DNA from: Parabacteroides goldsteinii
GTDB lineage: Bacteria > Bacteroidota > Bacteroidia > Bacteroidales > Tannerellaceae
Direction: 5' to 3'
DNA: 64,000 bases
NCBI RefSeq assembly: GCF_015550595.1
Contig: NZ_JADNBB010000009.1
Span: forward strand, 62,001-126,000
In this document: in pieces, positions 26,284-35,502 of the stretch
Position numbering within the stretch: the first letter of the stretch is position 1
How the letters are laid out: each line of letters opens with the position of its first letter
Program-made: the position numbers and the translations under genes
Notes under the pieces: generated by a model
What the model was told of the DNA's origin: nothing
Seen by the model: the letters and a program-made list of their open reading frames with translations, nothing else
Databases searched by the model: none

Positions 26284-27408
26284 ATGTATTTCAAAGATAT
26301 AATCGGTCAGGAAGAAATAAAAAAACGACTTATCCACTCAGCACAAACGGGTGTTGTACCTCATGCCCAGTTATTTACGGAACAGGGAGGAGCGGGAGCT
26401 TTTCCTTTGGCATTAGCTTATGCCCGTTACCTGAATTGCACACACCGGACAGAGACGGATGCCTGCGGAACATGTCCTTCCTGTTTGAAATACAATGAAC
26501 TGGCACATCCGGATTTACATTTCGTATTTCCTATCGTTGCCAAGAAAGAAAAGAAAAAGGAAGTCTGCGATGACTATTTGACCGAATGGCGCAGTTTCCT
26601 GAAAGAACGTCCTTACTTCAATATAGATGGATGGCTCGATTACATCGACGCCGGTAATTCCCAGGCTATCATCTATTCAAAGGAAAGCGATGAGATTATA
26701 CGTAAGCTGAATCTGAAAATATACGAAGCGACCTATCGTATCTTATTAGTCTGGCTACCGGAAAAAATGCATCCAACCTGTGCCAACAAACTATTGAAGG
26801 TTATTGAAGAACCTCCTTTAAACACCGTTATCCTGATGGTTTCGGAAATACCCGATCAGGTATTAGGAACAATCTTGTCACGTGCACAACGGATCAATGT
26901 ACGATCTATCCATCCGGAAGCGATTACATCTGCTATGGTCACACAATTTGGACTGGCAGCAGACGACGCCAAGCATGTCGCCCATTTGGCAAACGGTAAT
27001 TACCTGAAAGCAGTGGAAGCAATCAGCCTGAGTGAAGAGAATAGCTTCTACCTGGAACAATTTAAAACGATGATGCGTAACTCCTGGGCACGCAACGTAA
27101 AAGGGATGAAAGCAATGGGAGATATTCTGGCTGGCATCGGACGCGAACGACAAAAAAACTTCCTGCAATACTGCCAGCACCTGATCCGTGAAAACTTTAT
27201 GTACCGTTTCCAATCTCCGGAATTGAATTATATGAATATGGATGAAGCTGGATTTGCCGTCAAGTTCGCTCCTTTCGTCAACGAAAGGAACGTATTCGAT
27301 ATCATGGAAGAACTGGCCAAAGCAGAACGGCACATTACACAGAACGTAAATGCCAAGATGGTATTCTTCGATCTTTCACTACGACTGACGGTTCTTATAA
27401 AACGATGA
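26284..27408 (+). CDS. holB: DNA polymerase III delta' subunit
   Basis: A 374-residue clamp-loader subunit. The N-terminal RFC-like module has the P-loop position filled by GGAGAFPLAL, lacking the lysine of active ATPases, as expected for delta'. The zinc-module cysteines are present (NC, then ACGTCPSC). CANKLLKVIEEPPLNTVILMVSE and TILSRAQRI are conserved clamp-loader motifs; the latter is the SRC/sensor region with A instead of C. The C-terminal collar domain is present. It probably works with DnaX and HolA in the replisome. Convergent with the MATE gene, 12 bases apart. Confidence 0.9.
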   Translation: MYFKDIIGQEEIKKRLIHSAQTGVVPHAQLFTEQGGAGAFPLALAYARYLNCTHRTETDACGTCPSCLKYNELAHPDLHFVFPIVAKKEKKKEVCDDYLTEWRSFLKERPYFNIDGWLDYIDAGNSQAIIYSKESDEIIRKLNLKIYEATYRILLVWLPEKMHPTCANKLLKVIEEPPLNTVILMVSEIPDQVLGTILSRAQRINVRSIHPEAITSAMVTQFGLAADDAKHVAHLANGNYLKAVEAISLSEENSFYLEQFKTMMRNSWARNVKGMKAMGDILAGIGRERQKNFLQYCQHLIRENFMYRFQSPELNYMNMDEAGFAVKFAPFVNERNVFDIMEELAKAERHITQNVNAKMVFFDLSLRLTVLIKR

Positions 27409-27420
27409 AAAAAAATATTT

Positions 27421-28743
27421 TCAGATTCTTTTATTCCGCCAATTTCCTTTCCAAAGATAGAAGAACGAGATCAATAACATCCCGTTATAAGCATACTCCG
27501 TTGTCCAGCAAACAGCGACATCCGCCATTAACCAGTCACCTACCCAATAGGTATAAGCTACATATACAAATATACTGGCCATATCGATCAGTAACGCAGA
27601 CTGTGTATTTCCAGTTCCCGACACACTGAAGAAATAAATAAAAGCGGGAACTGCCAGGATATAAGAGGAAAGCATTACCCATAACGAAGGGATAGAACTC
27701 TGTATCAAGTCCGGGTTATCCGTATATATCCTCAAAACCAAGTCCGGGAATAAAGCAATTAACGTACCTATCGGCAACACGAAGAAATAGCAGAGACGAA
27801 TCATACGCCCGCACAACCCCATCACCTGATCCGATTTCCCTGAACCGATCAAATTACTTACCAGCGAACTCGAGGTGGAAGCAAAAGCATTGACGAACAT
27901 AAACAGGAAAGAGGAGATACTACGTACTACATTGGTGATAGCCAACGGTCGTTCCCCCTGATGCTCCATCACGACAAAAAAGATAAACCAACCTAAAAAT
28001 GCAATACCATGTTGCACCATGATCCAGATGGAAACACTTAATATCTGCCTGAGCATCCGGAAATCGATCCCGGAGAAGCTGAACATAGCATATTTCTTAT
28101 AATCGATTTTCTTCCAGGTGTAAAAAATAAAAAACAATACCGACACGGCTTCCGAGATAGAAGACGCAATAGCTGCTCCGGCAATCCCCAATGCCGGAAA
28201 TCCGAATTTACCGAATATCAGGACATAATTCAGCATTACATTAGTCAACACCATCACAACCGAGTTGGCTGTTAGTATCTTCGTCTTGGTGATACCGACA
28301 TAAAAAGCCCTGAACATCACCGCTATAAACGAGAAGAAAAAACCGTAAACACGCCAGTCGATATAACTCATGGTCGCCTGATACACATCATCCGAACCGA
28401 TCAGCTTCCGTAGTATGACAGGAGAATAGAAATGAGAGATAGTAAATAAGGCTCCGGCCAGTAATAACAGGAAAAGCGTACCCTGCATAAATACCGGACC
28501 GATCCGGGTATAATCATGCGAGCCATTCCTCCGAGCCATCAATACCTGCGCTCCGACACTAAAGCCGAACCCCAACATATAGATCACCAAATAGTAAACT
28601 CCTGCCAATGCCGATGCACCAAGTTCCACCTCTCCTACCCGTCCCAGGTAAGCCGTATCTGTTAAGCCGATCATGTGCTCCATCAGCAAGCTGATCAGTA
28701 CAGGATAGGTTATCTGCCAAATTTGTTTATTCGTAAATTGCAT
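27421..28743 (-). CDS. MATE-family multidrug/Na+ antiporter
   Basis: A 440-residue inner-membrane protein with twelve hydrophobic helices in two homologous halves, beginning QIWQITYPVLISLLMEHMIGLTDTAYLGRVG, the standard MATE entry. It should export cationic drugs or metabolites using Na+ or H+; the DinF/NorM-like subgroup cannot be resolved by eye. A full promoter lies immediately upstream, and the divergent region towards the GldB-like gene holds a tandem 21-bp repeat that may be an operator. Confidence 0.9.
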   Translation of the reverse strand: MQFTNKQIWQITYPVLISLLMEHMIGLTDTAYLGRVGEVELGASALAGVYYLVIYMLGFGFSVGAQVLMARRNGSHDYTRIGPVFMQGTLFLLLLAGALFTISHFYSPVILRKLIGSDDVYQATMSYIDWRVYGFFFSFIAVMFRAFYVGITKTKILTANSVVMVLTNVMLNYVLIFGKFGFPALGIAGAAIASSISEAVSVLFFIFYTWKKIDYKKYAMFSFSGIDFRMLRQILSVSIWIMVQHGIAFLGWFIFFVVMEHQGERPLAITNVVRSISSFLFMFVNAFASTSSSLVSNLIGSGKSDQVMGLCGRMIRLCYFFVLPIGTLIALFPDLVLRIYTDNPDLIQSSIPSLWVMLSSYILAVPAFIYFFSVSGTGNTQSALLIDMASIFVYVAYTYWVGDWLMADVAVCWTTEYAYNGMLLISFFYLWKGNWRNKRI

Positions 28744-28765
28744 ATTGGATATTCAAAAAGGGTTG

Positions 28766-28796
28766 CAAAGGTAATAATAAGATGCATTCCATACAA
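28766..28796 (-). promoter_or_regulatory. Promoter of the MATE gene
   Basis: Minus-strand TTG (28794-28796), 20 bases, TACCTTTG (28766-28773): a -33/-7 promoter at consensus spacing, 23 bases from the ATG. Confidence 0.7.
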
Positions 28797-28849
28797 TATA
28801 ACCGATAAATATCCGTTTATCAATTTGTCACTGCCATGCCATGTAAATC

Positions 28850-28889
28850 GGATTACTATACCGGGTATTTGGAATTACTATACCAGGTA
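28850..28889. repeat. Tandem operator-like repeat, 21-bp period
   Basis: GGATTACTATACCGGGTA (28850-28867) and GGAATTACTATACCAGGTA (28871-28889) are near-identical direct repeats starting 21 bp apart, two helical turns. Each carries the palindromic core TACC-N-GGTA. Located between the MATE and GldB-like genes; looks like a binding site for a dimeric regulator. Confidence 0.5.
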
Positions 28890-28952
28890 ATATTTTTTAA
28901 CGTATTAAAATGACAGGGAAGAAAGTAAATAGATAACATAAAGATATAAACG

Positions 28953-29948
28953 ATGATCTTCAAAATATTCCTGACATTCCTTATGACCGTCAGTTTTTGC
29001 AGTTGTAACGGACAAAACAGTCATGCAAACAGTATTACTACTGCCACCCCGATGCCTATCAACCGTTTCGATAAAGAAGTGTTTCAACTGATCAATTCGG
29101 ACGACAGTACACTCAACCAACAGTTACTGGCCAAGTATCCCCAAATGACAGAAATTCTAGGTAAAGGTATTTTGAACATGCAATCGCCGGATATGCCGGG
29201 CTTCTTTACGAAGCTTGAGAACTTTTATTCGGAACCGACATTGAAAAGCCTTTATAGCGATGCCATTCAGAAATATGACTCCGTAACAGAATTGGAACAG
29301 TCGCTCGGGAATGCTTTTGCCTGGATACATGAAAACTTCCCGGCCATGCAGATCCCGGCTTTATATATGCATGTCTCCGGTTTCAATCAGAATGTATTGG
29401 TAGGAGACAGTTTATTATCGCTCTCTATCGATAAGTATATGGGAGAAGATTACCCTCTGTATCAGGATTTCTTTTATGACTACCAACGCCGTAAAATGCA
29501 GCCGTCACACGTAGTTCCCGATTATGTAGCAGGTTGGCTGATGTCCGAATATCCGTTCACAGGAAAAGAGAATGTACTGCTCGACCGTATGATCTATGAA
29601 GGTAAGATTAAATATCTGGTTCTATCGGCTCTACCGGAAATGACACCGGCCAGTCTGTTCGGTTATACGGATGAAGCATGGGAATGGTGTAAAAACAACG
29701 AAGCGAAATTATGGAAAGCGATTGTGGAGCGTAAACATTTATATACTCCCGACCAAATGACGACCATGAAATACTTCGAAGATATGCCTGCACAGTTCCT
29801 GACAAGCGATGCACCGGGGAATATCGGAAGTTGGGTCGGCCTGCAAATCGTAACCCAATATATGAAGGAAACGAATGCGACCCTTGAAGCATTGATGAAA
29901 AACGAAAATGCACAGGAAATACTGACTTTATCCAAATACAAACCATAG
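28953..29948 (+). CDS. GldB-like lipoprotein
   Basis: A 331-residue lipoprotein with a short signal peptide and Cys18 (SFCSC). PINRFDKEVFQLI and the later HVVPDYVAGWLMSEYPF, ASLFGYTDEAWEWCKNNE and PGNIGSWVGLQIVTQYM match the GldB family, first described as gliding-motility lipoproteins in Flavobacterium but conserved in non-gliding Bacteroidales, where the role is unclear (possibly envelope or type 9 secretion related). The fold has a peptidase-like HExxH-less architecture; no catalytic site is evident to me. No -7 box is obvious; the tandem repeat at 28850 sits just upstream. Confidence 0.78.
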   Translation: MIFKIFLTFLMTVSFCSCNGQNSHANSITTATPMPINRFDKEVFQLINSDDSTLNQQLLAKYPQMTEILGKGILNMQSPDMPGFFTKLENFYSEPTLKSLYSDAIQKYDSVTELEQSLGNAFAWIHENFPAMQIPALYMHVSGFNQNVLVGDSLLSLSIDKYMGEDYPLYQDFFYDYQRRKMQPSHVVPDYVAGWLMSEYPFTGKENVLLDRMIYEGKIKYLVLSALPEMTPASLFGYTDEAWEWCKNNEAKLWKAIVERKHLYTPDQMTTMKYFEDMPAQFLTSDAPGNIGSWVGLQIVTQYMKETNATLEALMKNENAQEILTLSKYKP

Positions 29949-30025
29949 GGCACAAAAAAACCGCCCTATTCTCACGAACAAGACGGATAACCTAATCTAA
30001 CTTAATTCTAATACCATGAAAAACA

Positions 30026-31642
30026 CTATATCTTAATAACAGGCCTTGAAGAAAAAAGTTCAACGAACCTGTTTATTTTAATTTCTTTCACAAAATAAAG
30101 ATCGTGTGAGACCAACAGCACCGTACCTTGATAGTCCTTTATTGCTGCGGTTATTATATTAACACTCTGTATATCCAAATTGTTCGTCGGTTCATCTAAA
30201 ATAAAAATATCCGGCGTATTATTGCTGACCATCAAGCAACAGATAGCCAACCTCATTTTCTCTCCACCGCTTAACTTTGAACAGGTTTTATCCCATGTAC
30301 CGACCGGAAAAAGAAAACGACTCAGGATCATTTTTAACTCATGTTCCGGTTTAGCAAACAAATTGAATTGCTCCAACTGTTCAAAGACTGTCAGGCAGGG
30401 TTTCACGATTGAATATTCCTGGTCGATATATACATATTTGAAATCGGCACGGTCAATAGAACCGTCAGTCGGCTCCAGTTCACCCAAAATCAATTTCAGC
30501 AATGTAGTTTTCCCTGTGCCATTGTTACCGCAGAACTGGATACGGTCACCACTTTTAATTTGAAGATTCAACGGTTCAGACCATAAACGATCCGGACCAT
30601 ATCCAAAGTTCATACCTTTAACGGTTACCAGTATTTTGCCGATATGAAGATTAGGGGAGTTAAAATCAGTTTTCATCTGTCGCATATCAGGTAAAGCAGT
30701 CTGGATATCCGTAATGGTAGAACTGATCGAACTCATTTTCTCATCATGTACATCCTTTAGTTTAACGGTGCTTTGTTCAGCATGCTGTTTCATAGCTCCC
30801 ATCATTATCCGGGGGATACCTTTCTTTACAGCTGCTTTCTCTCCTCTTACACTCGATTTATTCTTTCTCTCCAATGCTTCCCGGGCTGTTTTCTTTGCCA
30901 AGCGCAACTCTTTTTCTTTTTCATTCAACTGATTTTGTAAGGCTACTAATACCTGTTCCTTTTGTTCTTTATAAAATTCATAATTACCCCCATACAGAGT
31001 TACCTTACTTCTGTCCAGTTCACAGGTATAAGGTAACAGATTCAACAAAGTCCGGTCGTGGCTCACGATAAGCATCGAGGCACGACTCGACTCTATAAAA
31101 CTGTATAACTTATTTCTGCTTCCGGTATCCAGATGATTAGTCGGCTCATCCATCAGAATAATTTCCGGCGAATGGATCTGCAGGCCTGACAGGAATACTT
31201 TTGTCTTCTCCCCGCCACTGAGTAGACGCATGGGCTGATCCGGCTGTATATGTTCCAATCCCCAGAAGGAAAGGGCTGCCAGACTGCGCTCCTCAATATT
31301 CCAGTCGTCATCCAATATCGTAAAATTCTCATCAGAGGCATCGCCTGCAATAATGGCATGTAACGCTTTGATCTTAGGTTCCACCTGTAAGGCCTGCATA
31401 ACCGTAAGTTGATCGTATTGCCCGAAATGTTGGGGCACATAATAGGGGTTGGAAGAACAAACGACCTCGCCGGAAACAGGTTTCAATCCGCCTTCAATAA
31501 TACGAAGCAAAGTGGATTTACCGGAACCGTTATTTCCGACTAATGATAATTGCTCTCCTTTATTTACCGTCAAATTAATATTCTGAAATAGTGGTTCTTT
31601 ATCCGCATGGATATAGCTAAGCTGCTGTACTGATATGCACAT
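30026..31642 (-). CDS. ABC-F ribosome-associated ATPase
   Basis: A 538-residue protein with two ABC ATPase domains and no membrane segments: Walker A GNNGSGKST and GNNGTGKTT, signatures LSGGEKTKV and LSGGEKMRLA, and Walker B motifs ILMDEPTNHLD and FILDEPTNNLD. Between them is a charged linker (about residues 225-320, EKELRLAKKTAREALERKNK), the P-site tRNA interaction motif of ABC-F proteins. Such proteins either regulate translation or displace antibiotics from the ribosome. The long leader with a 4-codon upstream frame and terminator favours a drug-protection role with antibiotic-induced expression; this remains an inference. Confidence 0.88.
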   Translation of the reverse strand: MCISVQQLSYIHADKEPLFQNINLTVNKGEQLSLVGNNGSGKSTLLRIIEGGLKPVSGEVVCSSNPYYVPQHFGQYDQLTVMQALQVEPKIKALHAIIAGDASDENFTILDDDWNIEERSLAALSFWGLEHIQPDQPMRLLSGGEKTKVFLSGLQIHSPEIILMDEPTNHLDTGSRNKLYSFIESSRASMLIVSHDRTLLNLLPYTCELDRSKVTLYGGNYEFYKEQKEQVLVALQNQLNEKEKELRLAKKTAREALERKNKSSVRGEKAAVKKGIPRIMMGAMKQHAEQSTVKLKDVHDEKMSSISSTITDIQTALPDMRQMKTDFNSPNLHIGKILVTVKGMNFGYGPDRLWSEPLNLQIKSGDRIQFCGNNGTGKTTLLKLILGELEPTDGSIDRADFKYVYIDQEYSIVKPCLTVFEQLEQFNLFAKPEHELKMILSRFLFPVGTWDKTCSKLSGGEKMRLAICCLMVSNNTPDIFILDEPTNNLDIQSVNIITAAIKDYQGTVLLVSHDLYFVKEIKINRFVELFSSRPVIKI

Positions 31643-31680
31643 AGACTAATTTCTTTAAAAATGTTAGACACTGAAATGGA

Positions 31681-31709
31681 TTAAAAAGATATGCCGGAGA
31701 ATGGCATCT
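31681..31709 (-). terminator. Intrinsic terminator inside ABC-F leader
   Basis: On the minus strand a hairpin with ATGCC/GGCAT core, extended by two pairs across a bulge, is followed by TCTTTTT. It lies between the promoter and the coding start, 40 bases before the ATG: an attenuator position. Confidence 0.6.
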
Positions 31710-31720
31710 GGATAGCCGGG

Positions 31721-31760
31721 AGGGAACAAATAAGGCTTTCAGTTCAAGGACCGAAAGTAT
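31721..31760 (-). promoter_or_regulatory. ABC-F leader stem upstream of the terminator
   Basis: On the minus strand CTTTCGGT, loop CCTTGA, ACTGAAAG forms an 8-bp stem with one G-T pair, between the upstream frame and the terminator. Leader segments AGCCGG and CCGGCT, on either side of it, could pair instead, giving an alternative fold. Confidence 0.45.
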
Positions 31761-31788
31761 ACTACTATTATGCGAAAACCGGCTTTAC

Positions 31789-31803
31789 TTAAGATATTTT
31801 CAT
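31789..31803 (-). CDS. Four-codon leader peptide MKIS
   Basis: ATG-AAA-ATA-TCT-TAA starts about 17 bases after the predicted transcription start of the ABC-F gene. Its size and place match leader peptides whose stalled translation controls ABC-F and erm-type resistance genes. Not proven to be translated. Confidence 0.4.
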   Translation of the reverse strand: MKIS

Positions 31804-31827
31804 CGGAGTATTTATAAAATTATGTGA

Positions 31828-31860
31828 CAAAGATAAGAATACTTTTTCCATATTTCCAAA
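31828..31860 (-). promoter_or_regulatory. Promoter of the ABC-F gene
   Basis: Minus-strand TTTG (31857-31860), 21 bases, TATCTTTG (31828-31835). It predicts a start near 31820 and a leader of almost 180 bases, unusually long for this window. Confidence 0.7.
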
Positions 31861-31915
31861 TAGTATGCAAAATCTGTATTAAACCATGTCCCCTTTCCCG
31901 TTGTTATAAGGAAAA

Positions 31916-33691
31916 ATGAAACGAGAAATGTCAAAACATACAAGCAAAAACACGCTCGAACGGATCGAAACAACCGAAAGAGCCTGGTGGAAAGAGGCTG
32001 TTATATATCAAATCTATCCCCGTAGTTTTAAAGACAGTGATGGCGACGGGATCGGCGACCTGACCGGTATCCTTACTAAACTGGACTATATACAAAGCCT
32101 GGGGGTAGACGTAATCTGGCTAAATCCTATCTTTCTCTCTCCCAACGATGATAACGGATATGATATCAGCGATTATTACGAAATCATGAAAGAATTCGGT
32201 AATATGGAAGACTTCGACAGGCTGCTCCACGAAATCCATAAACGGGGCCTTCGTCTCGTACTCGACCTGGTAGTCAACCACACCAGTGACGAACATCCCT
32301 GGTTTGAGGAAGCACGTAAATCGCGCACCAATCCCTATTATACTTATTATCATTGGTGGCCGGCCGAACAAGGAGAACCACCTTTACGTCCCAGTTATTT
32401 CGATGAAGACGGTACTGCCTGGGCTTATAATAAGCAGACAGACTCTTATTATCTTCATTATTTCTCTCGAAAACAGCCGGATCTCAACTGGGAGAACCCT
32501 GATGTAAGACGTGAGATTTTCGATATGATGAAATTTTGGTTCGACAAAGGTATCGACGGCTTCCGTATGGATTCTATTTCATTGATTGCAAAAGATGTTT
32601 CATTCCCCGAAATAGACTTAAAACAATTTCCCGGCTTATTCGAGTTTTATGCAAAAGGCCAACATCTGCATGATTATTTGCATGAAATGAACCGTGCTGT
32701 TTTAAGCCATTATGATTGTATGAGTGTGGGCGAAGGTTCTGCCGTACCGGTTGAAGATGTTGCCAAATTCGTCGATCCGGATCGTGAGGAGCTAAATATG
32801 CTTTATCATTTTGACGCAGCCCGTATCCGGAACACATCACTTCCTGATTTTCCGGACACAGGTATCGATTACAGCCTGATCAGTCTAAAAAAGATGTTCG
32901 CCGAATGGGATAAAGCGGTGGATAGAGGCTGGCCCTCCATCTATCTGGGTAACCATGACCAACCGCGTATGATCTCACGTTTCGGTAGTGACGATCCCCG
33001 GTTTCGTTCCATATCCGCCAAAATGCTGACCACTTTCCTGCTGACCATGCGAGGCACACCTTACTGGTTTGCGGGCGATGAGATAGGGATGTGTAATATA
33101 TGTTTCGAAAACATAGACGATTACAATGACATCGATACAAAAAACAGATATAAGAAAACTGAAAAGGAAGGTGGAGATACACAGGCCTTCCTAGAAGAAC
33201 AGAAACAAATCGGCCGTGATAACGCCCGTACCCCGTTCCAGTGGGATAAATCAGAAAATGCCGGATTCACCACTGGAAAACCCTGGATAAAAGTAAATCC
33301 GGATTACCAGACTTTCAACGTTACTTCTGAAGAGAAAGAAAAAAATTCCATCTTGAATTATTTCAAAAAAGTCATCGCTTTCCGTAAAGAAAACCCCAAC
33401 CTGGTATATGGTACATTTACCTTGCTGGATACAAATAACCCCAAAGCATTCCTCTACCTGCGGGAAAGTGAAGGCGACCGTTTTCTGGTGGCCCTCAACT
33501 TTACTCCTTTGGTCGCGATTGCCTTACCGGGATTTCTGCTGGAAGAGGTCGAGGTTGTTCTCTGCAATTATAAAAAGCCCATCGATATAGATGTGAAAGA
33601 TGAGATCACATTACGACCTTTTGAAGCGATCGTACTGAAACTTCGTCCGAAAACAGAATCTTATATCGACTCATTGGATCTTCTCGAATAA
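31916..33691 (+). CDS. GH13 alpha-glucosidase
   Basis: A 591-residue cytoplasmic glycosidase of the oligo-1,6-glucosidase/alpha-glucosidase group (GH13_31-like). Conserved regions: DVIWLNPIF; DLVVNHTSDEHPWF; GFRMDSIS with nucleophile D219; SVGEGSAV with acid/base E273; and YLGNHDQPR with transition-state D347. A calcium-like DSDGDGIGDL loop (40-49) is typical of the group. It would release glucose from isomaltose-type or maltose-type ends, sucrose or trehalose-related sugars. ATG at 31928 is an alternative start. It faces the trehalose operon and ends 20 bases from it, suggesting a common metabolic theme. Confidence 0.9.
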   Translation: MKREMSKHTSKNTLERIETTERAWWKEAVIYQIYPRSFKDSDGDGIGDLTGILTKLDYIQSLGVDVIWLNPIFLSPNDDNGYDISDYYEIMKEFGNMEDFDRLLHEIHKRGLRLVLDLVVNHTSDEHPWFEEARKSRTNPYYTYYHWWPAEQGEPPLRPSYFDEDGTAWAYNKQTDSYYLHYFSRKQPDLNWENPDVRREIFDMMKFWFDKGIDGFRMDSISLIAKDVSFPEIDLKQFPGLFEFYAKGQHLHDYLHEMNRAVLSHYDCMSVGEGSAVPVEDVAKFVDPDREELNMLYHFDAARIRNTSLPDFPDTGIDYSLISLKKMFAEWDKAVDRGWPSIYLGNHDQPRMISRFGSDDPRFRSISAKMLTTFLLTMRGTPYWFAGDEIGMCNICFENIDDYNDIDTKNRYKKTEKEGGDTQAFLEEQKQIGRDNARTPFQWDKSENAGFTTGKPWIKVNPDYQTFNVTSEEKEKNSILNYFKKVIAFRKENPNLVYGTFTLLDTNNPKAFLYLRESEGDRFLVALNFTPLVAIALPGFLLEEVEVVLCNYKKPIDIDVKDEITLRPFEAIVLKLRPKTESYIDSLDLLE

Positions 33692-33711
33692 TATCAGGTA
33701 TACGAAAAAAA

Positions 33712-35502
33712 TCAGGGACGGATAAACGATAAACGTTTGTCCTCTTCTGCAAACAATATGGCTGTTTTCACTATTGCCAGGTGGGAATAAGCCTGTGGAA
33801 AATTTCCTAATTGTTCTTTCGTATCGAAATCAATATCTTCACTAAATAAGCCCAAATGATTTGAATATTTCAATATTTCATCAAACAATTGCCTTGCCTC
33901 CTCTTTCCGTCCGGTAGCAAATAAGGCTTGTACCAGCCAGAATGTACAGATCGTGAAAGCAGAGGCAGGCATACCAAAATCATCCTCACTGTTATAGCGA
34001 TACATCAATCCCTTATGAAAAAGATTCTTTTTTACTGCATCTACAGTCTTTATATAGCGAATATCATCAGCACGGATAAAGCCGTAAGGTTCCATCAGTA
34101 ACAAAGAAGAGTCGAGTGCAAGGTTATCATAGGTTTGAGAGAAACTCTGTATTTCCTCTTTCCAACCGTTTTCAAACACATCCTTCCGTATCTCGTCCGC
34201 CTCTTGTTGCCACCGTTCAATATAAACAGGTTTATCCAACATGGAGGCTATCCGTACCCCACGATCCAGGGCCACCCAGCACATCACTTTTGAGGAAACA
34301 AAATGACGGCTCTCACCTCTTATCTCCCAAATACCCTTATCCGGTTTCCTCCAATCGACTATAACCATGGAAAGGATACTTTTCACCATTTCCCACATAT
34401 CTTCTATTTCATCCAGTGTACCGGGCATTAAACGATAATATTGGTAGATCAGGTCCATCAGATAACCAAAAGAGTCATTCTGCCGTTGATGATAGGCATC
34501 ATTTCCGATCCGCACCGGCGTTGAATGTTTATAACCGGATAAATGAGATAAAATCGTTTCCGTTAATATTGTTTCCCCTCTTATTCCATACATGATCTGA
34601 TACGATTCATGACGGGCTACAAAAGTAGACTGGATAAAACGCATAAAACGTTTGGCCGCTCCTGCATGGCCGATTTGGAATAAGGTTTCTATTGACATGG
34701 AGGCATCCCTCAGCCAGCAAAAGCGGTAATCCCAGTTACGTACGTCTCCGAGGGTTTCCGGAAGACTGGTGGTAAGAGCCGCCAGGACAGCTCCATTATA
34801 ATATGACATCAACTTCAGCACCAACAGGCTGCGTTCGATGACTTCGTTATATAAGGTATATTTCTTTGTCCGGTTTGTCCAGTTCAGCCAGTAGACAAGT
34901 GTCCGGCAATATTCCAGCTTTTCCCGTTCGATATCGATGGGGATCACCTTCTCATTATAAGAAAGAAGGAAGAATTCGTCCTTTTCAAGAACGATCTCCT
35001 TCTTTCCGGTAATATGCAATAAGGGTATAGAGGAATACAAATATTGTCTGTCTTTATCTCCGGAGCTACAATACGTTTCAAGATATTGCGAAGTCATATT
35101 ATAGATGACCTCTCCCCGGGCATAATCGGGAGCCGGATCGTAGTTGACCTTAAAACAGGGTTTCCCTTTCACAAGATGGATATAACGATAAAGTTCAGCC
35201 GGAAGATAATGCTCATTCTCCTTGGAACGATAACAAGGCATGAAGTCTAACACCACAAACTCTTCCGTCTGTGAAAAAAAACGGGTAGAGAGGATATTGG
35301 TCTGAGGAACGTATGTTTGTGTAATCTGATAACTTTCATCCACTTCGAAACCAAAATTTCCACCTTTCTCCCTGTCGAGTAAACAGGCGAAGATGGACGG
35401 CGAGTCAAAATCAGGAAAACACAGCCATTCGATGTTACCTGTTTCCGAGATGAGTGCCGCCGTACGACAATTACCAATGACTCCATAATTCAGATTATTC
35501 AT
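33712..35502 (-). CDS. GH15 glucoamylase/trehalase-like hydrolase
   Basis: A 596-residue GH15 protein. The N-terminal beta-sandwich begins LNYGVIGNCRTAALISETGNIEWLCFPDFDSPSIF, typical of the trehalase-like N-domain; the (alpha/alpha)6 catalytic barrel includes NWDYRFCWLRDASMSIETL near residue 260 and QNDSFGYLMDLIYQYYRL. No signal peptide, so cytoplasmic. Known relatives hydrolyse trehalose or short alpha-glucans. Its start overlaps the trehalose synthase stop by 4 bases (ATGA), so the two are translationally coupled; trehalose turnover is the most likely job. Confidence 0.85.
   Translation of the reverse strand: MNNLNYGVIGNCRTAALISETGNIEWLCFPDFDSPSIFACLLDREKGGNFGFEVDESYQITQTYVPQTNILSTRFFSQTEEFVVLDFMPCYRSKENEHYLPAELYRYIHLVKGKPCFKVNYDPAPDYARGEVIYNMTSQYLETYCSSGDKDRQYLYSSIPLLHITGKKEIVLEKDEFFLLSYNEKVIPIDIEREKLEYCRTLVYWLNWTNRTKKYTLYNEVIERSLLVLKLMSYYNGAVLAALTTSLPETLGDVRNWDYRFCWLRDASMSIETLFQIGHAGAAKRFMRFIQSTFVARHESYQIMYGIRGETILTETILSHLSGYKHSTPVRIGNDAYHQRQNDSFGYLMDLIYQYYRLMPGTLDEIEDMWEMVKSILSMVIVDWRKPDKGIWEIRGESRHFVSSKVMCWVALDRGVRIASMLDKPVYIERWQQEADEIRKDVFENGWKEEIQSFSQTYDNLALDSSLLLMEPYGFIRADDIRYIKTVDAVKKNLFHKGLMYRYNSEDDFGMPASAFTICTFWLVQALFATGRKEEARQLFDEILKYSNHLGLFSEDIDFDTKEQLGNFPQAYSHLAIVKTAILFAEEDKRLSFIRP

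Noticed and set aside
29948-29968. AGGGC/GCCCT hairpin after the GldB-like gene
   Set aside because: A 5-bp stem with an 11-base loop, too weak to call a terminator.
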